DNA from: an uncultured Solobacterium sp. | GTDB lineage: Bacteria > Bacillota_I > Bacilli_A > Erysipelotrichales > Erysipelotrichaceae | Assembly (NCBI GenBank): GCA_900552125.1 | Contig: URYK01000015.1 | Location: forward strand, 1 to 59,579 | DNA: 59,579 nucleotides | Direction: 5' to 3' | Part shown: positions 1 to 8,395 of the stretch, one piece after another | Layout of the letters: the number at the start of each line of letters is the position of its first letter | How positions within the stretch are numbered: position 1 is the first letter of the stretch | The notes under the pieces: generated by a model | Seen by the model: only the letters and a program-made list of their open reading frames with translations | The model's database searches: none | What the model was told of the DNA's origin: nothing | Translations under genes and position numbers: made by a program

Positions 1-60
1 AAGGTGCCCGCTGCGTTTGGGAAGGGGCGAGGTCTTTAGACTTCGCCTATTTCACCTTTT
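1..60 (+). ncRNA. 3' end of an unidentified structured RNA (partial)
   Basis: The first 60 bases are much richer in G and C than the rest of the window. They contain a strong hairpin (GGCGAGGTCT pairing with AGACTTCGCC, about 27-48), and AAGGTG at the extreme left edge can pair with CACCTT near 53-58, followed by T residues. No open frame explains the block. This looks like the 3' tail of a stable RNA transcribed rightwards and ending here. I considered 6S RNA but could not confirm it from memory, and the rest lies outside the window. Confidence 0.3.
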
Positions 61-77
61 ATTATGCTTATTTACAC

Positions 78-110
78 AAAAAAAAGCAATCCATAATTCT
101 GAGAATTACT
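78..110 (-). terminator. Terminator after the amidase gene
   Basis: On the minus strand AGTAAT (105-110) pairs with ATTGCT (85-90, one wobble) and is followed by a run of eight T. It begins directly after the stop codon of the amidase gene and probably ends the phosphonate operon read-through. Confidence 0.5.
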
Positions 111-869
111 CTATGAATTCTGGACTGTACTTTCTTCTTCCTCTGCTTCCAATGTTTTTATGATTCCATCTGCGATTTCATTCGCAAATAACTTTCTTTT
201 TTCTTCATCTAATAAATAACTTCGATCCTGTTCACTCGCTAGAAAACCGGCTTCCATTAAGATAGCAGGTAAATCATTATTTTCTAATACATACAAAGGA
301 TATGTATCTTGATCTTTAGCACCACGATTTAAAGAATAACCTAATGTATCAATTTCCGTTAAGATATTTTCTGATAACGTCGCAACTTTTTCATTCTGCA
401 TCTTTCCCCATATTTCATAGCCATAACTCCCCATATCATATTCTGTCGCATTTGTATGAATAGATACGAAATATTTGGCGTCGCTATTATTGGAGATATT
501 TACACGTTCTTCCAAGTCCTCTTGTTCATTGCTTGGCCAAGAAACCTCATCACTTTCTCTAGTATAGGCTACAGGATAGCCATGTTCTTCCAGATAATCA
601 CCAATATCTTTGACAATTGCTAATGTAACATCTTTTTCATAAACATCCTGATAAACTGTTCCGCTATCATAGCCTCCATGACCAGCATCAAGCACTACGA
701 CTGGAGGTTCTTGTACAATAAGATTTTTAATGGGTTGTAAAATTGGACTATCTGGAAATATTTTGGTACAAACAATTAGTAATCCAACGATTATACACAA
801 TTCAATCGCAATAACGACTAATAAGCGTATGGGATTTATTCTCCTTTTTCGTCTTCTTTTCTTTGCCAT
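111..869 (-). CDS. N-acetylmuramoyl-L-alanine amidase, membrane anchored (CwlD-like)
   Basis: Zinc amidase of the Amidase_3 family that cuts the muramic acid-peptide amide bond of peptidoglycan. A basic N-terminus (residues 2-10) is followed by one membrane segment (about 14-36), so the catalytic domain lies outside the membrane. Zinc ligands are His64 (LDAGH), Glu78 (YEKD) and His138 (SIHTN); Glu206 (LMEAGF) is the catalytic acid. At 252 residues it matches CwlD in size and in lacking extra binding domains. CwlD makes muramic-delta-lactam in spore cortex, but vegetative paralogues share this layout, so the sporulation role is not proven. GTGAGGAA precedes the ATG. It lies 86 bases after the phosphatase gene in the same direction. 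Confidence 0.88.
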   Translation of the reverse strand: MAKKRRRKRRINPIRLLVVIAIELCIIVGLLIVCTKIFPDSPILQPIKNLIVQEPPVVVLDAGHGGYDSGTVYQDVYEKDVTLAIVKDIGDYLEEHGYPVAYTRESDEVSWPSNEQEDLEERVNISNNSDAKYFVSIHTNATEYDMGSYGYEIWGKMQNEKVATLSENILTEIDTLGYSLNRGAKDQDTYPLYVLENNDLPAILMEAGFLASEQDRSYLLDEEKRKLFANEIADGIIKTLEAEEEESTVQNS

Positions 870-955
870 TTCCTCACCAGACTTTCATGTTTTAATTATA
901 ACAAAACCAAAACATTATTCCTACCTGATGAAAATTAAAATTTAATGAAAATTTC

Positions 956-1714
956 TTATAAACAGCCTTTTTCAATTTGTGTGATCCATGCTTTTTGATT
1001 CGCAAATATACAGAATGTATTCTCATCTGTAAAGAATGTATTATGAATTGCATAAGCACCAGCAACTTCTTCTAAAATAATGATCGCAGCTGCATAATCC
1101 CAGCATTTTGCTTTAGAAGTAATATATAAATCTGTTATTCCCTGGGCAATATGCACAATGCTTAAGGAAGCACAGCCATAAGAACGATGTGCGCGAATCT
1201 TCTTTTGAAAATCAAATAAGTCATACTGAAAATGTTCCTTCATATAAGAAATTGCGGACATGCCTGCCTCTAAAACACATTCACTCAGCTTTTTTCTATG
1301 AAGCTTTTCTAATTTTGTATCATTCAGCCATGCACCTTTACCATGAATTCCTATAAATAATTCATCTCGCATCACATCATAAACAATTCCAAATACTGGT
1401 TTTTTCTTTTGATAATATGCTAGTGATATCGCAAAATCACGATGCATAGTCACAAAATTTGTAGTGCCATCAATGGGATCTAAAATCCATAGATAATCGC
1501 CCATTTCTTTTGTTTCTTCTTCTCCTAGAAACTGATGTGTAGGATACTGTTCCTGGATTTTTTTATGAATATATTGTTCGATCATACGATCATATTCTGT
1601 TACTAAATCCTGAATTCCTGTCTTATATTCTGCTTCTACACTGGATACTTCTCTTAATTTGTTTCCACATTCAAGTACTAAGTTTTTCGCAAAAGCTATC
1701 ATATCCTGCTGCAT
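956..1714 (-). CDS. Inositol monophosphatase family sugar phosphatase (SuhB-like)
   Basis: Magnesium-dependent phosphomonoesterase of the IMPase/FBPase superfamily. The metal-binding motifs are GEEE (about 64-67), WILDPIDGTTN (76-86) and CWDYAAA (about 200); length of 252 residues is typical. Its start lies inside the end of the PHP-domain gene (16-base overlap) and its own ribosome site is weak, so translation is probably coupled. That ties it to the phosphonate operon, where it could dephosphorylate a ribose phosphate or other by-product; the substrate cannot be told from sequence. The family also includes housekeeping inositol phosphatases and PAP phosphatases. Confidence 0.85.
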   Translation of the reverse strand: MQQDMIAFAKNLVLECGNKLREVSSVEAEYKTGIQDLVTEYDRMIEQYIHKKIQEQYPTHQFLGEEETKEMGDYLWILDPIDGTTNFVTMHRDFAISLAYYQKKKPVFGIVYDVMRDELFIGIHGKGAWLNDTKLEKLHRKKLSECVLEAGMSAISYMKEHFQYDLFDFQKKIRAHRSYGCASLSIVHIAQGITDLYITSKAKCWDYAAAIIILEEVAGAYAIHNTFFTDENTFCIFANQKAWITQIEKGCL

Positions 1715-2520
1715 AATGTCACATCACTTTCTTTCATATAGGGACTACATTCCCCAATATCTGGCTCATTACCATATCTGCCATGGGTATCACTGCCCCC
1801 TGTTTCTATTAGCTTATACCTTTTCGCAATTTGATGCAAGTCCTCCACTTCGCTTTTGCTGTGAGAGCTATGCCAGGTTTCTATGCCATCAATACCCATA
1901 GAAAGGTAATTTGGTATCTGTGACACTACCTTAGATAAATATGGATGAGCTAAAACTGCAATGCCATGGTCTGCATGAATAGCTCGTATTGCATCTGCTA
2001 CAGATACATATGGTATGGTACATTCACAAATACCGTTATTCTTAAATAATTTACGATACACATCAGAATAAATACCATCACTATAGCCATGTTTCATCAT
2101 CACATCCATAATATGCTGTTTATAAATAGCTGTAGAATCTATCGCAAGGTTTTCTACTTCTTCTTTTGTAATCTTGTAACCATGTTTTTTCAATTGCTCA
2201 ATCTGCCATAAAGAAGCTTTTAGACGATGTTGTAACGTAGTGGCACATAGGGCATCCACATGTGGTGTATCCTCTCCAAATCCATATCCAAGAATATGTA
2301 CTGGTTTTTGTAGCGTATCATCAAAAGCACTGATTTCGATTCCTTTCACAATTGCACATGGTAATGAATATTCTTGTAAATGCTTATAACATGCGAAGGT
2401 ATCATGATCCGTAATGGATATTGTATGCAGATTTTTTTCTTTTACGCTTGTTAGGATATCAGCTAAGGACAGTGATGAATCGCTATATACACTATGTATA
2501 TGCAAATCAATCGCATTCAT
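1699..2520 (-). CDS. PHP-domain phosphoesterase, PhnPP-like
   Basis: PHP-superfamily metal phosphoesterase. Metal-binding motifs include HIH (residues 7-9), DHD (38-40), Glu63 (KGIEIS), AHPY, WHSSHS and the C-terminal GGSDTHG. Characterised relatives in carbon-phosphorus lyase operons (PhnPP of Eggerthella lenta) open 5-phosphoribosyl 1,2-cyclic phosphate and then remove the second ester bond, yielding ribose 5-phosphate and phosphate. Its ATG overlaps the phnL stop (ATGA). The metallo-beta-lactamase-type PhnP and the kinase PhnN are missing from the operon, which fits this enzyme carrying both final steps. The family also holds other nucleotide phosphoesterases (TrpH/YciV type), so the role rests partly on context. 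Confidence 0.8.
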   Translation of the reverse strand: MNAIDLHIHSVYSDSSLSLADILTSVKEKNLHTISITDHDTFACYKHLQEYSLPCAIVKGIEISAFDDTLQKPVHILGYGFGEDTPHVDALCATTLQHRLKASLWQIEQLKKHGYKITKEEVENLAIDSTAIYKQHIMDVMMKHGYSDGIYSDVYRKLFKNNGICECTIPYVSVADAIRAIHADHGIAVLAHPYLSKVVSQIPNYLSMGIDGIETWHSSHSKSEVEDLHQIAKRYKLIETGGSDTHGRYGNEPDIGECSPYMKESDVTLCSRI

Positions 2521-3221
2521 GATAGAAAGCCTTTCTGCATATTATATTCTCGATCACACAATCCTTCCATAAACTCCAAATCATGGAAAATACCTAGCAT
2601 GGTTGTTCCTTCTTTTTTCAATTGTTCAATAAGGTCACGAACTTTTTGCTTTGATGAATTATCTAAACTTGCAGTTGGTTCATCCAATAATAATAATCTT
2701 GGTTTTTTTACCATTGCTGCCGCAATGTTTAATCTTAGTTTTTCTCCACCGCTAAAGGTATTTGGATACATGTCCCATAATGCTTTATCTAATTCAAAAT
2801 GTTCTAACATATGAATCGCTTCTTTTTGTGCGGTTTCTTCATCTGATCCCATTTCCAATAACGCATTCTCAATAATCTGTCTTGCGGTTGTCCTAGGCAT
2901 AATATTTAAAAACTGTGATACATATCCGATTTCATGACGACGAAGATAAATCATCTGACGTTCCGTTGCCTTACATAAATCAATCCATCCAAAAGCTGCA
3001 CTATGATAAAGAATACGCCCTTCCTGTGGAAGATTGGTACGATAAATCCCTTTTAAGATTGTAGATTTTCCACTACCGCTTTTTCCAGTAATACCCACAA
3101 ATTCTCCTGCATTTAATTGTAAAGAAATATGATCACAGGCATGAATCACTTTATTTGTGATATGCATTGTAAATGTTTTTGTTAAGTCTTCAATAATTAA
3201 TAATTCCTGTTGCTTAGTCAT
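2517..3221 (-). CDS. phnL: Phosphonate C-P lyase system protein PhnL (ABC-type ATPase)
   Basis: ABC ATPase without membrane partner. In E. coli PhnL acts with PhnI in forming ribose 1-phosphonate triphosphate from ATP and phosphonate. Walker A is GKSGSGKST, the signature is FSGGEKLRLNIAAAM, Walker B is LLLLDEPTASLD, and QFLNIMPRTTARQIIENAL is characteristic of PhnL. I chose the ATG at 3221 (234 residues), which has AAAGGA eight bases upstream; the frame is open to 3260 but that earlier start has no ribosome site. The start overlaps the end of the acetyltransferase gene by eight bases, showing operon coupling. Confidence 0.9.
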   Translation of the reverse strand: MTKQQELLIIEDLTKTFTMHITNKVIHACDHISLQLNAGEFVGITGKSGSGKSTILKGIYRTNLPQEGRILYHSAAFGWIDLCKATERQMIYLRRHEIGYVSQFLNIMPRTTARQIIENALLEMGSDEETAQKEAIHMLEHFELDKALWDMYPNTFSGGEKLRLNIAAAMVKKPRLLLLDEPTASLDNSSKQKVRDLIEQLKKEGTTMLGIFHDLEFMEGLCDREYNMQKGFLS

Positions 3222-3837
3222 GTGATTTATCCTTTCTATATTTATCAATAAATTTATCAATATCTAATGAAAAATCATCAATTCGCTGACGAAACACTTC
3301 ATCATCCCAATCCCACCAGGCAATTTCTTGTAGGGCTTCAATCTGTTTCTGCTCAAAACGAAAGCGAATGACTTTCGCCGGTACTCCTGCAACAATCGCA
3401 TAAGGAGGAACATCATGCGTCACAACTGCACCACTTCCAATAACTGCACCATTTCCGACATGAATACCTGCCTCAATAATAACACCATGTCCAATCCAGA
3501 CATCATGACCAATTTCTGTAATTGTATTTTCTCGGCGTTTAAAGAATTCTTTATCATCTTCCTGATGAATACCATACATTTGTTTACGATACGTAATATG
3601 ATGAGATGTCGGGCGTTCAATTGGATGCTGGGTAGCACCAATTCTTGCGTTTCTTGCGATATCCACGAAGCTATGAATAATAGTATTTTGAATCATGGTA
3701 TAGGGTTCACAATAGGAGTATTTGCCAAAACTGCTATTCTCGATCGTACAATCTTTTCCAACCTTATTATAGATGGAAAACGTTGTATTTACTACCTCTG
3801 CCCCTTTTTCAATATAAGGCTTTTTATCTAATTTCAT
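3214..3837 (-). CDS. Phosphonate-metabolism hexapeptide-repeat acetyltransferase
   Basis: Left-handed beta-helix (hexapeptide repeat) acyltransferase of 207 residues. It shows the CAT/NodL-type layout: irregular N-terminal coils, ATQHPIERPTSHH, the core WIGHGVIIEAGIHVGNGAVI with the catalytic-type His in the H-G motif, and PYAIVAGVPAKVIR. A named phosphonate-specific subfamily of these enzymes sits in many C-P lyase operons; it is thought to acylate an aminophosphonate or a pathway intermediate, as the GNAT PhnO does in E. coli. There is no clear ribosome site, and the start lies only three bases after the phnM stop, so translation is probably coupled. Confidence 0.82.
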   Translation of the reverse strand: MKLDKKPYIEKGAEVVNTTFSIYNKVGKDCTIENSSFGKYSYCEPYTMIQNTIIHSFVDIARNARIGATQHPIERPTSHHITYRKQMYGIHQEDDKEFFKRRENTITEIGHDVWIGHGVIIEAGIHVGNGAVIGSGAVVTHDVPPYAIVAGVPAKVIRFRFEQKQIEALQEIAWWDWDDEVFRQRIDDFSLDIDKFIDKYRKDKSHD

Positions 3838-3840
3838 AAG

Positions 3841-5010
3841 CTATATACGATAATGATTCTGTGCAATACACAGTCCATCCACAAATACATCTGTAATAGC
3901 AGGAAGATGATTAGGCAACATACGAATAATTAACAGATCAGCTTTTTTACCTTTTTCAATAGAACCATATTCTGAATCAATACCTGTTGCACGTGCAGGC
4001 ATGATAGTAACTTTTGCAATCATGTCTTCAAATTTCTGTCCTTTTTCAGTCATTTGAAATATCGCATGTAATAAGCTTGCAGGATAATAATCACTACATA
4101 AGATATCTGCCGCATTAGCTTCTATCGCATCTTTCGCATTCATATTTCCAGAGTGACTTCCTCCAAGTAAGATATTTGGAGCACCTACTACTGTATACAT
4201 TCCTCTACGTTTTGCTTCTTTTGCGACTTCTAAGGTAATTGGGAATTCAGAAATTGTTGCGCCGAAGTCTTGTACAACATCTAATTTTTCAATTGTATCA
4301 TCATCATGAGAGGCAATAGAAATTCCTTGTTCCTGAGCTAGTTTAGCAGCCTCTCGTATTTTATCAAGTGTTAATTTTTCACTATGCATATGACGCTGTA
4401 CTTCCTGTTCAACCTCTTCTTCGCTCATTTTCTTTTCTGAACGAATATACGTACGATAATGTTCAATATTTCGATATTGTCCCTGCCCAGGAGAATGATC
4501 CATAAAAGAAAGCAGATGAACTCGTTTCTTTTCCAGGTATTCCATCATTAAAGGAAACTGTTTGATATTATCAATTTCAAAGCGCATATGAAAACGATGA
4601 TGAATCAAATGCAGCTGTGAATGGCTTTTTTCAATAATATCTGCTAATTTTTTTACTAATTCCGGTCTACGCATAGGAGATGCCGCAACTCCATCTAGTA
4701 TACTAACGGAATGAAACATCGTTGTAATACCATGTGTACAACACTCTTTTTCAAACTCATAAACCGCTAACTCCATATCCATAATACTCGTAGCTCGCGG
4801 TGCAGCCATTTTTTCAATATGATCAGAATGTACATCGATAAAGCCAGGAGTAACATATCCACCATAAGCATTCACAACTTCATCTATTGGATAGGCATCC
4901 ATTTCTGTTTCTTTTACGATATCATAAATTCGTTCATCTTTTAGTAATAAAGTATAACCTTCTAAGATTTCATGTTCTAAGACAATTTTTCCATTCGTAA
5001 TAGCTAACAT
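3841..5010 (-). CDS. phnM: Alpha-D-ribose 1-methylphosphonate 5-triphosphate diphosphatase PhnM
   Basis: Amidohydrolase-superfamily enzyme that removes pyrophosphate from ribose 1-phosphonate 5-triphosphate before C-P bond cleavage. Motifs are VTPGFIDVHSDHIEKMAAPR (metal-binding HxxH variant), an internal SHDDDTIE, VVGAPNILLGGSHSGN and the C-terminal YGSIEKGKKADLLII typical of amidohydrolases. The length of 389 residues matches E. coli PhnM. AAGGAGG lies six bases before the ATG. It sits nine bases after phnK. Confidence 0.93.
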   Translation of the reverse strand: MLAITNGKIVLEHEILEGYTLLLKDERIYDIVKETEMDAYPIDEVVNAYGGYVTPGFIDVHSDHIEKMAAPRATSIMDMELAVYEFEKECCTHGITTMFHSVSILDGVAASPMRRPELVKKLADIIEKSHSQLHLIHHRFHMRFEIDNIKQFPLMMEYLEKKRVHLLSFMDHSPGQGQYRNIEHYRTYIRSEKKMSEEEVEQEVQRHMHSEKLTLDKIREAAKLAQEQGISIASHDDDTIEKLDVVQDFGATISEFPITLEVAKEAKRRGMYTVVGAPNILLGGSHSGNMNAKDAIEANAADILCSDYYPASLLHAIFQMTEKGQKFEDMIAKVTIMPARATGIDSEYGSIEKGKKADLLIIRMLPNHLPAITDVFVDGLCIAQNHYRI

Positions 5011-5019
5011 AGTTCCTCC

Positions 5020-5862
5020 TTATAATAATGAATAAACCAATTGCTGAGTATAAGGATGCTGAGGATCTTCCATAACCTGATCGGTTAAACCCTGTTCAAT
5101 AATTTCTCCATCCAACATAACAATCGTACGATCCGCTAACATTCTAATAACACCTAAGTCATGAGATACGACAATCATCGATACACCTAAATCACGCTGT
5201 ATCTTTTTAATTAAATCTAATACATTTGCCTGTACTGATAAATCCAGACCGGTTGTGACCTCATCTAGTAATAATACAGGAGGGTTATTACTTAAAGCTT
5301 TCGCAATCTGTACACGTTGCTGCATACCACCTGAAAAATTCTTAGGCTCTTCTTTCATTCGATGGGTAGGTATTTTTACTGCCTGCAGTAATTCCTCTCC
5401 ACGAGAACGCATCTCTGAGACATTTCGTTTTCCTGCCGCTATTAATTTTTCTGCGATATTTCCCATACTAGAAAAATTCATTTTTAAGCCTAAATATGGA
5501 TTTTGATATACCATACCTAGCACATGATTTCGAATATAACGCTGTTGTTGGGAAGTTAAATCAAAAATATTAGCTTCTCCATTTTTATAAGTTCTGATTG
5601 TACAGCTGCCACTTGTCACATATTGATCAAAGTATAGACACTGCATCATAGTAGATTTACCGCTACCGCTTTCTCCTACTACTCCTAAAATTTCTCCATC
5701 ATATACATCAAAGCTGATATCTCTACATGCATAGACTGTTCCACAGTTTGGACAATAATTGCCATGCAGATGTTCTGGATGTCCTTTACAATATATACAG
5801 CCATCTCCAAATTGTTTATTTAAGTTTTTCACCTGCATTAAAGGCACATCGCTAAATTGCAT
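5020..5862 (-). CDS. phnK: Phosphonate C-P lyase system protein PhnK with zinc-ribbon insert
   Basis: ABC ATPase subunit that docks on the PhnGHIJ core complex. Walker A is GVVGESGSGKST, the Q-loop is MVYQNPYLGLKM, the signature is FSGGMQQRVQIAKAL and Walker B is VLLLDEVTTGLD. Unlike E. coli PhnK, about 25 residues are inserted before the ATP-binding core: a Cys-x2-Cys-x11-Cys-x2-Cys pattern (starting at CIYC, ending at CPNC) that should form a zinc ribbon. I chose the ATG at 5862 because AAGGAGG lies eight bases upstream; the longer frame to 5883 starts upstream of that site. The start overlaps the phnJ end. Confidence 0.92.
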   Translation of the reverse strand: MQFSDVPLMQVKNLNKQFGDGCIYCKGHPEHLHGNYCPNCGTVYACRDISFDVYDGEILGVVGESGSGKSTMMQCLYFDQYVTSGSCTIRTYKNGEANIFDLTSQQQRYIRNHVLGMVYQNPYLGLKMNFSSMGNIAEKLIAAGKRNVSEMRSRGEELLQAVKIPTHRMKEEPKNFSGGMQQRVQIAKALSNNPPVLLLDEVTTGLDLSVQANVLDLIKKIQRDLGVSMIVVSHDLGVIRMLADRTIVMLDGEIIEQGLTDQVMEDPQHPYTQQLVYSLL

Positions 5863-6709
5863 TCTGTTTCCCTCCTTGTGCATTTAAACGCTCTAAACAT
5901 TGACTGGTATCATTACATTGATAACTTACACTACCATCTTCTTCATTGATGATTTCATCAAGATATACATGACTTGCCCCACATAAGCGACAGCATTTTC
6001 CTTTGAAATCTTCTTGTTCGAATGGATAATCCTCAAAGTCTAAAGATACAACCTTAGTATATGGCGGTACCGCATAGATTTTTTTCTCACGCCCTGCCCC
6101 AAGTAAAATCAAAGCTTCACTTTCCATCATCTTAGGATTATCAAATTTTGGAATAGGAGAAGGTGCCATGACATAACGATCATTTACCATTACAGGATGA
6201 TCTGCTCCCATTGTCATGCGATCAAATTTCATGATCTGTTCAAAAAGCATCAGCCATGCCCCTGTATATTCTTTTTCCGCATGTAAGATTTTTGTTTTTC
6301 TTTCACTTGGCTCATATTCACGTAAAGGTTCTGGTGTTGGTACCTGAAGAACTAGAATCTGATCTTTCTTTAAAGGAACCTCTGGGATACGATGACGAGA
6401 TTGTATCAAAGTAGCTTCACTTGTATGAATCGTCACATCTACTCCTGTTGTTGTCTGAATCAGATTTTTAATACTGATAGCATTAACACTTTCATCACTT
6501 CCCTGATCAATGACCTTTACTACATCTTCTTTTCCTACTAAAGATAAGGTTAACTGAATTCCACCAGTTCCCCAGCCTCTGGCTATCGGCATTTCTCTTG
6601 AGGCAAAAGGAACCTGATAGCCTGGAATACAAATAGCTTTTAGTGATGTTCTTCGTATTTCTCGTTTACTGCCTTCGTCAAAGAAAGCAAAATTATATTT
6701 CTTTTTCAT
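5852..6709 (-). CDS. phnJ: Alpha-D-ribose 1-methylphosphonate 5-phosphate C-P lyase PhnJ
   Basis: Radical SAM enzyme that cleaves the carbon-phosphorus bond, giving an alkane and ribose 1,2-cyclic phosphate 5-phosphate. The conserved Cys pattern is at the C-terminus: Cys240 and Cys243 (CRLC), Cys265 and Cys271 (CNDTSQC), matching Cys241/244/266/272 of E. coli, which bind the Fe-S cluster and supply the thiyl radical. The glycyl-radical region ARGWGTGG is present (about 43-50). Length 285 residues is normal. The ATG at 6709 is preferred over 6715 because AAAGGA is then at ideal spacing. Start overlaps the phnI end. Confidence 0.96.
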   Translation of the reverse strand: MKKKYNFAFFDEGSKREIRRTSLKAICIPGYQVPFASREMPIARGWGTGGIQLTLSLVGKEDVVKVIDQGSDESVNAISIKNLIQTTTGVDVTIHTSEATLIQSRHRIPEVPLKKDQILVLQVPTPEPLREYEPSERKTKILHAEKEYTGAWLMLFEQIMKFDRMTMGADHPVMVNDRYVMAPSPIPKFDNPKMMESEALILLGAGREKKIYAVPPYTKVVSLDFEDYPFEQEDFKGKCCRLCGASHVYLDEIINEEDGSVSYQCNDTSQCLERLNAQGGKQNAI

Positions 6710-7802
6710 AAGCATTTTCCTTTTTCGTTTTTCTAATACTATTTAATTTTGATTGGAAGGTTACATAATGAGGCAATTTCAAATGAGAAATAAAGCCTGT
6801 TGCTTCTACGGAATCAATATGATAAAGAACAAATTCTTCATCATTTACCGCAAAGCTTTTATCTTCACTCTCTAAACATGTGTCTAGAATACTCATCGCA
6901 ATTGCTTTTGTTTCATTTTGTCCAAATGTTAAACCATATCCAACTTTAAATTCTAATTCTTTATTTCCATCTGGATTCGTAATCGTAACTGGGATTAGAC
7001 TTTCTACCTCTGTTACTTTGATTTCTCCTATATAGTAAGAATCATCATCTGAATCCTGATGCATTGGATCCGCAATCGTTATAGGAAGCATACCAACACG
7101 TAATTCTCCAACTGTTGGATGCACGACTCCATAACCACGCAAAGAAGCATATCCTAAAGCTGTTACTGCCTGTGTCATCCCTCTGCTTAGAATCTGAAGA
7201 CGTTCACTTCGTTTTGTTGGGAAACTAAGCATTTGTTTTGTCGCATCCTTAGGAGGTGTATCATCGTTCTCTATTTCAGGAAGAAGCCCTTCTTTACGCA
7301 GATAATCACTTACCTTTGGAAGACGAAGATGATCTCTTTGGATAGTACATTCACGATGTAAAAATTCGTTAATAAATGTTTTTACCTCTTCTTCCTTTTC
7401 CTCCAGTAAATCAAAATCTAATAAACGATGTACATAGTCATAACTAGTTCCTAATATCTGCCCATCAGGGATATCTTTAAAGGCTGCCGAAATTCGTCTT
7501 TCTACTTCCATATCTTCACTATTTACGATATTAGAATAATAACTGCGAGGTAATGTAGATCGATAACTACGCAATAAGAATACTGCCTCTTCCATACTTC
7601 CCTCTGCCTGCTTAATAGCTAAAGCACATAAGGATGGATCATATAAGCTTGCTTCACTCATCACCTGATCTATCAATAAGCGCATCCCTTGTTCAATCTG
7701 TAATGTACTAGGACCTAAGCCTTGTTTTAAGCGTTCATATTTTAAACGGCGAATACTTTCATCAATTGCCTGTGCTCCACCTTTTACCGCAACATATGCC
7801 AT
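6693..7802 (-). CDS. phnI: Phosphonate C-P lyase subunit PhnI (ribose 1-phosphonate triphosphate synthase)
   Basis: Core C-P lyase subunit with nucleosidase activity; it displaces adenine from ATP with phosphonate, helped by PhnG, PhnH and PhnL. The opening MAYVAVKGGAQAI, AIKQAEGSMEEAVFLLR and GYASLRGYGVVHPTVGELRVG are hallmark PhnI segments. Length 369 residues is standard. AAAGGGG precedes the ATG and the gene starts three bases after phnH, overlapping phnJ at its end. Confidence 0.96.
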   Translation of the reverse strand: MAYVAVKGGAQAIDESIRRLKYERLKQGLGPSTLQIEQGMRLLIDQVMSEASLYDPSLCALAIKQAEGSMEEAVFLLRSYRSTLPRSYYSNIVNSEDMEVERRISAAFKDIPDGQILGTSYDYVHRLLDFDLLEEKEEEVKTFINEFLHRECTIQRDHLRLPKVSDYLRKEGLLPEIENDDTPPKDATKQMLSFPTKRSERLQILSRGMTQAVTALGYASLRGYGVVHPTVGELRVGMLPITIADPMHQDSDDDSYYIGEIKVTEVESLIPVTITNPDGNKELEFKVGYGLTFGQNETKAIAMSILDTCLESEDKSFAVNDEEFVLYHIDSVEATGFISHLKLPHYVTFQSKLNSIRKTKKENAYEKEI

Positions 7803-7805
7803 AGT

Positions 7806-8384
7806 TTATCCCCTTTCTATCTGTGTCGTCCTAGGTAATGCGACACAATTTGCGTTCGCATCAACGAGAATCATATCAAAGCCTAGCGGAAATTCTTCAT
7901 TCACAAGTTTTCTTTTGTCCACCCACTCTTCCTGTAAAGGAAGTGAGATTGTCTTTTTATCTTTAATTCCAGGTCCAGATAATGTCCACGCATCTCCACC
8001 ATACAAATCATCACATTCCACTAACATCGTTGCGCCTAAATGCGGATCTTCTAATGTTCCTACCTGAATCTGATCCATAACTTCTGTCAAATGATCAAGA
8101 TTCTTTTTTGTCACGATGACATGAGCTGCATCTGTTTGTTTTACTTGTTCACAATATGTTAAACGTGCAATCGTTAGAGCCAGTTCTTCATCATCTACTA
8201 CATGAAAACTAGTGTCCGCATCAAGAAGCATATAAAACAATACCTGCATACCTTTTACACAAGATAGCGGTAAATCAAGTTTATCCGCCTCTTCCTTTAA
8301 ACTAACAATCTCTCCTGGATAGGCGAATGCATGCACGATTTTACGATATGCATGCTGAATATCAAATACCATATCAAAGTTCAT
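7806..8384 (-). CDS. phnH: Phosphonate C-P lyase subunit PhnH
   Basis: Non-catalytic subunit of the PhnGHIJ core, 192 residues. The opening with AYRKIVHAFAYPGEIVSL and the later GATMLVECDDLYGG and LSGPGIKDKKTISL are recognisable PhnH segments. AAGGAG precedes the ATG; 11 bases separate it from phnG. It is short for the family but complete. Confidence 0.93.
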   Translation of the reverse strand: MNFDMVFDIQHAYRKIVHAFAYPGEIVSLKEEADKLDLPLSCVKGMQVLFYMLLDADTSFHVVDDEELALTIARLTYCEQVKQTDAAHVIVTKKNLDHLTEVMDQIQVGTLEDPHLGATMLVECDDLYGGDAWTLSGPGIKDKKTISLPLQEEWVDKRKLVNEEFPLGFDMILVDANANCVALPRTTQIERG

Positions 8385-8395
8385 AGATACTCTCC

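Noticed and set aside
3415..3831. 138-codon plus-strand open frame opposite the acetyltransferase
   Set aside because: Shadow of the clear hexapeptide acetyltransferase in the opposite strand; no ribosome site.
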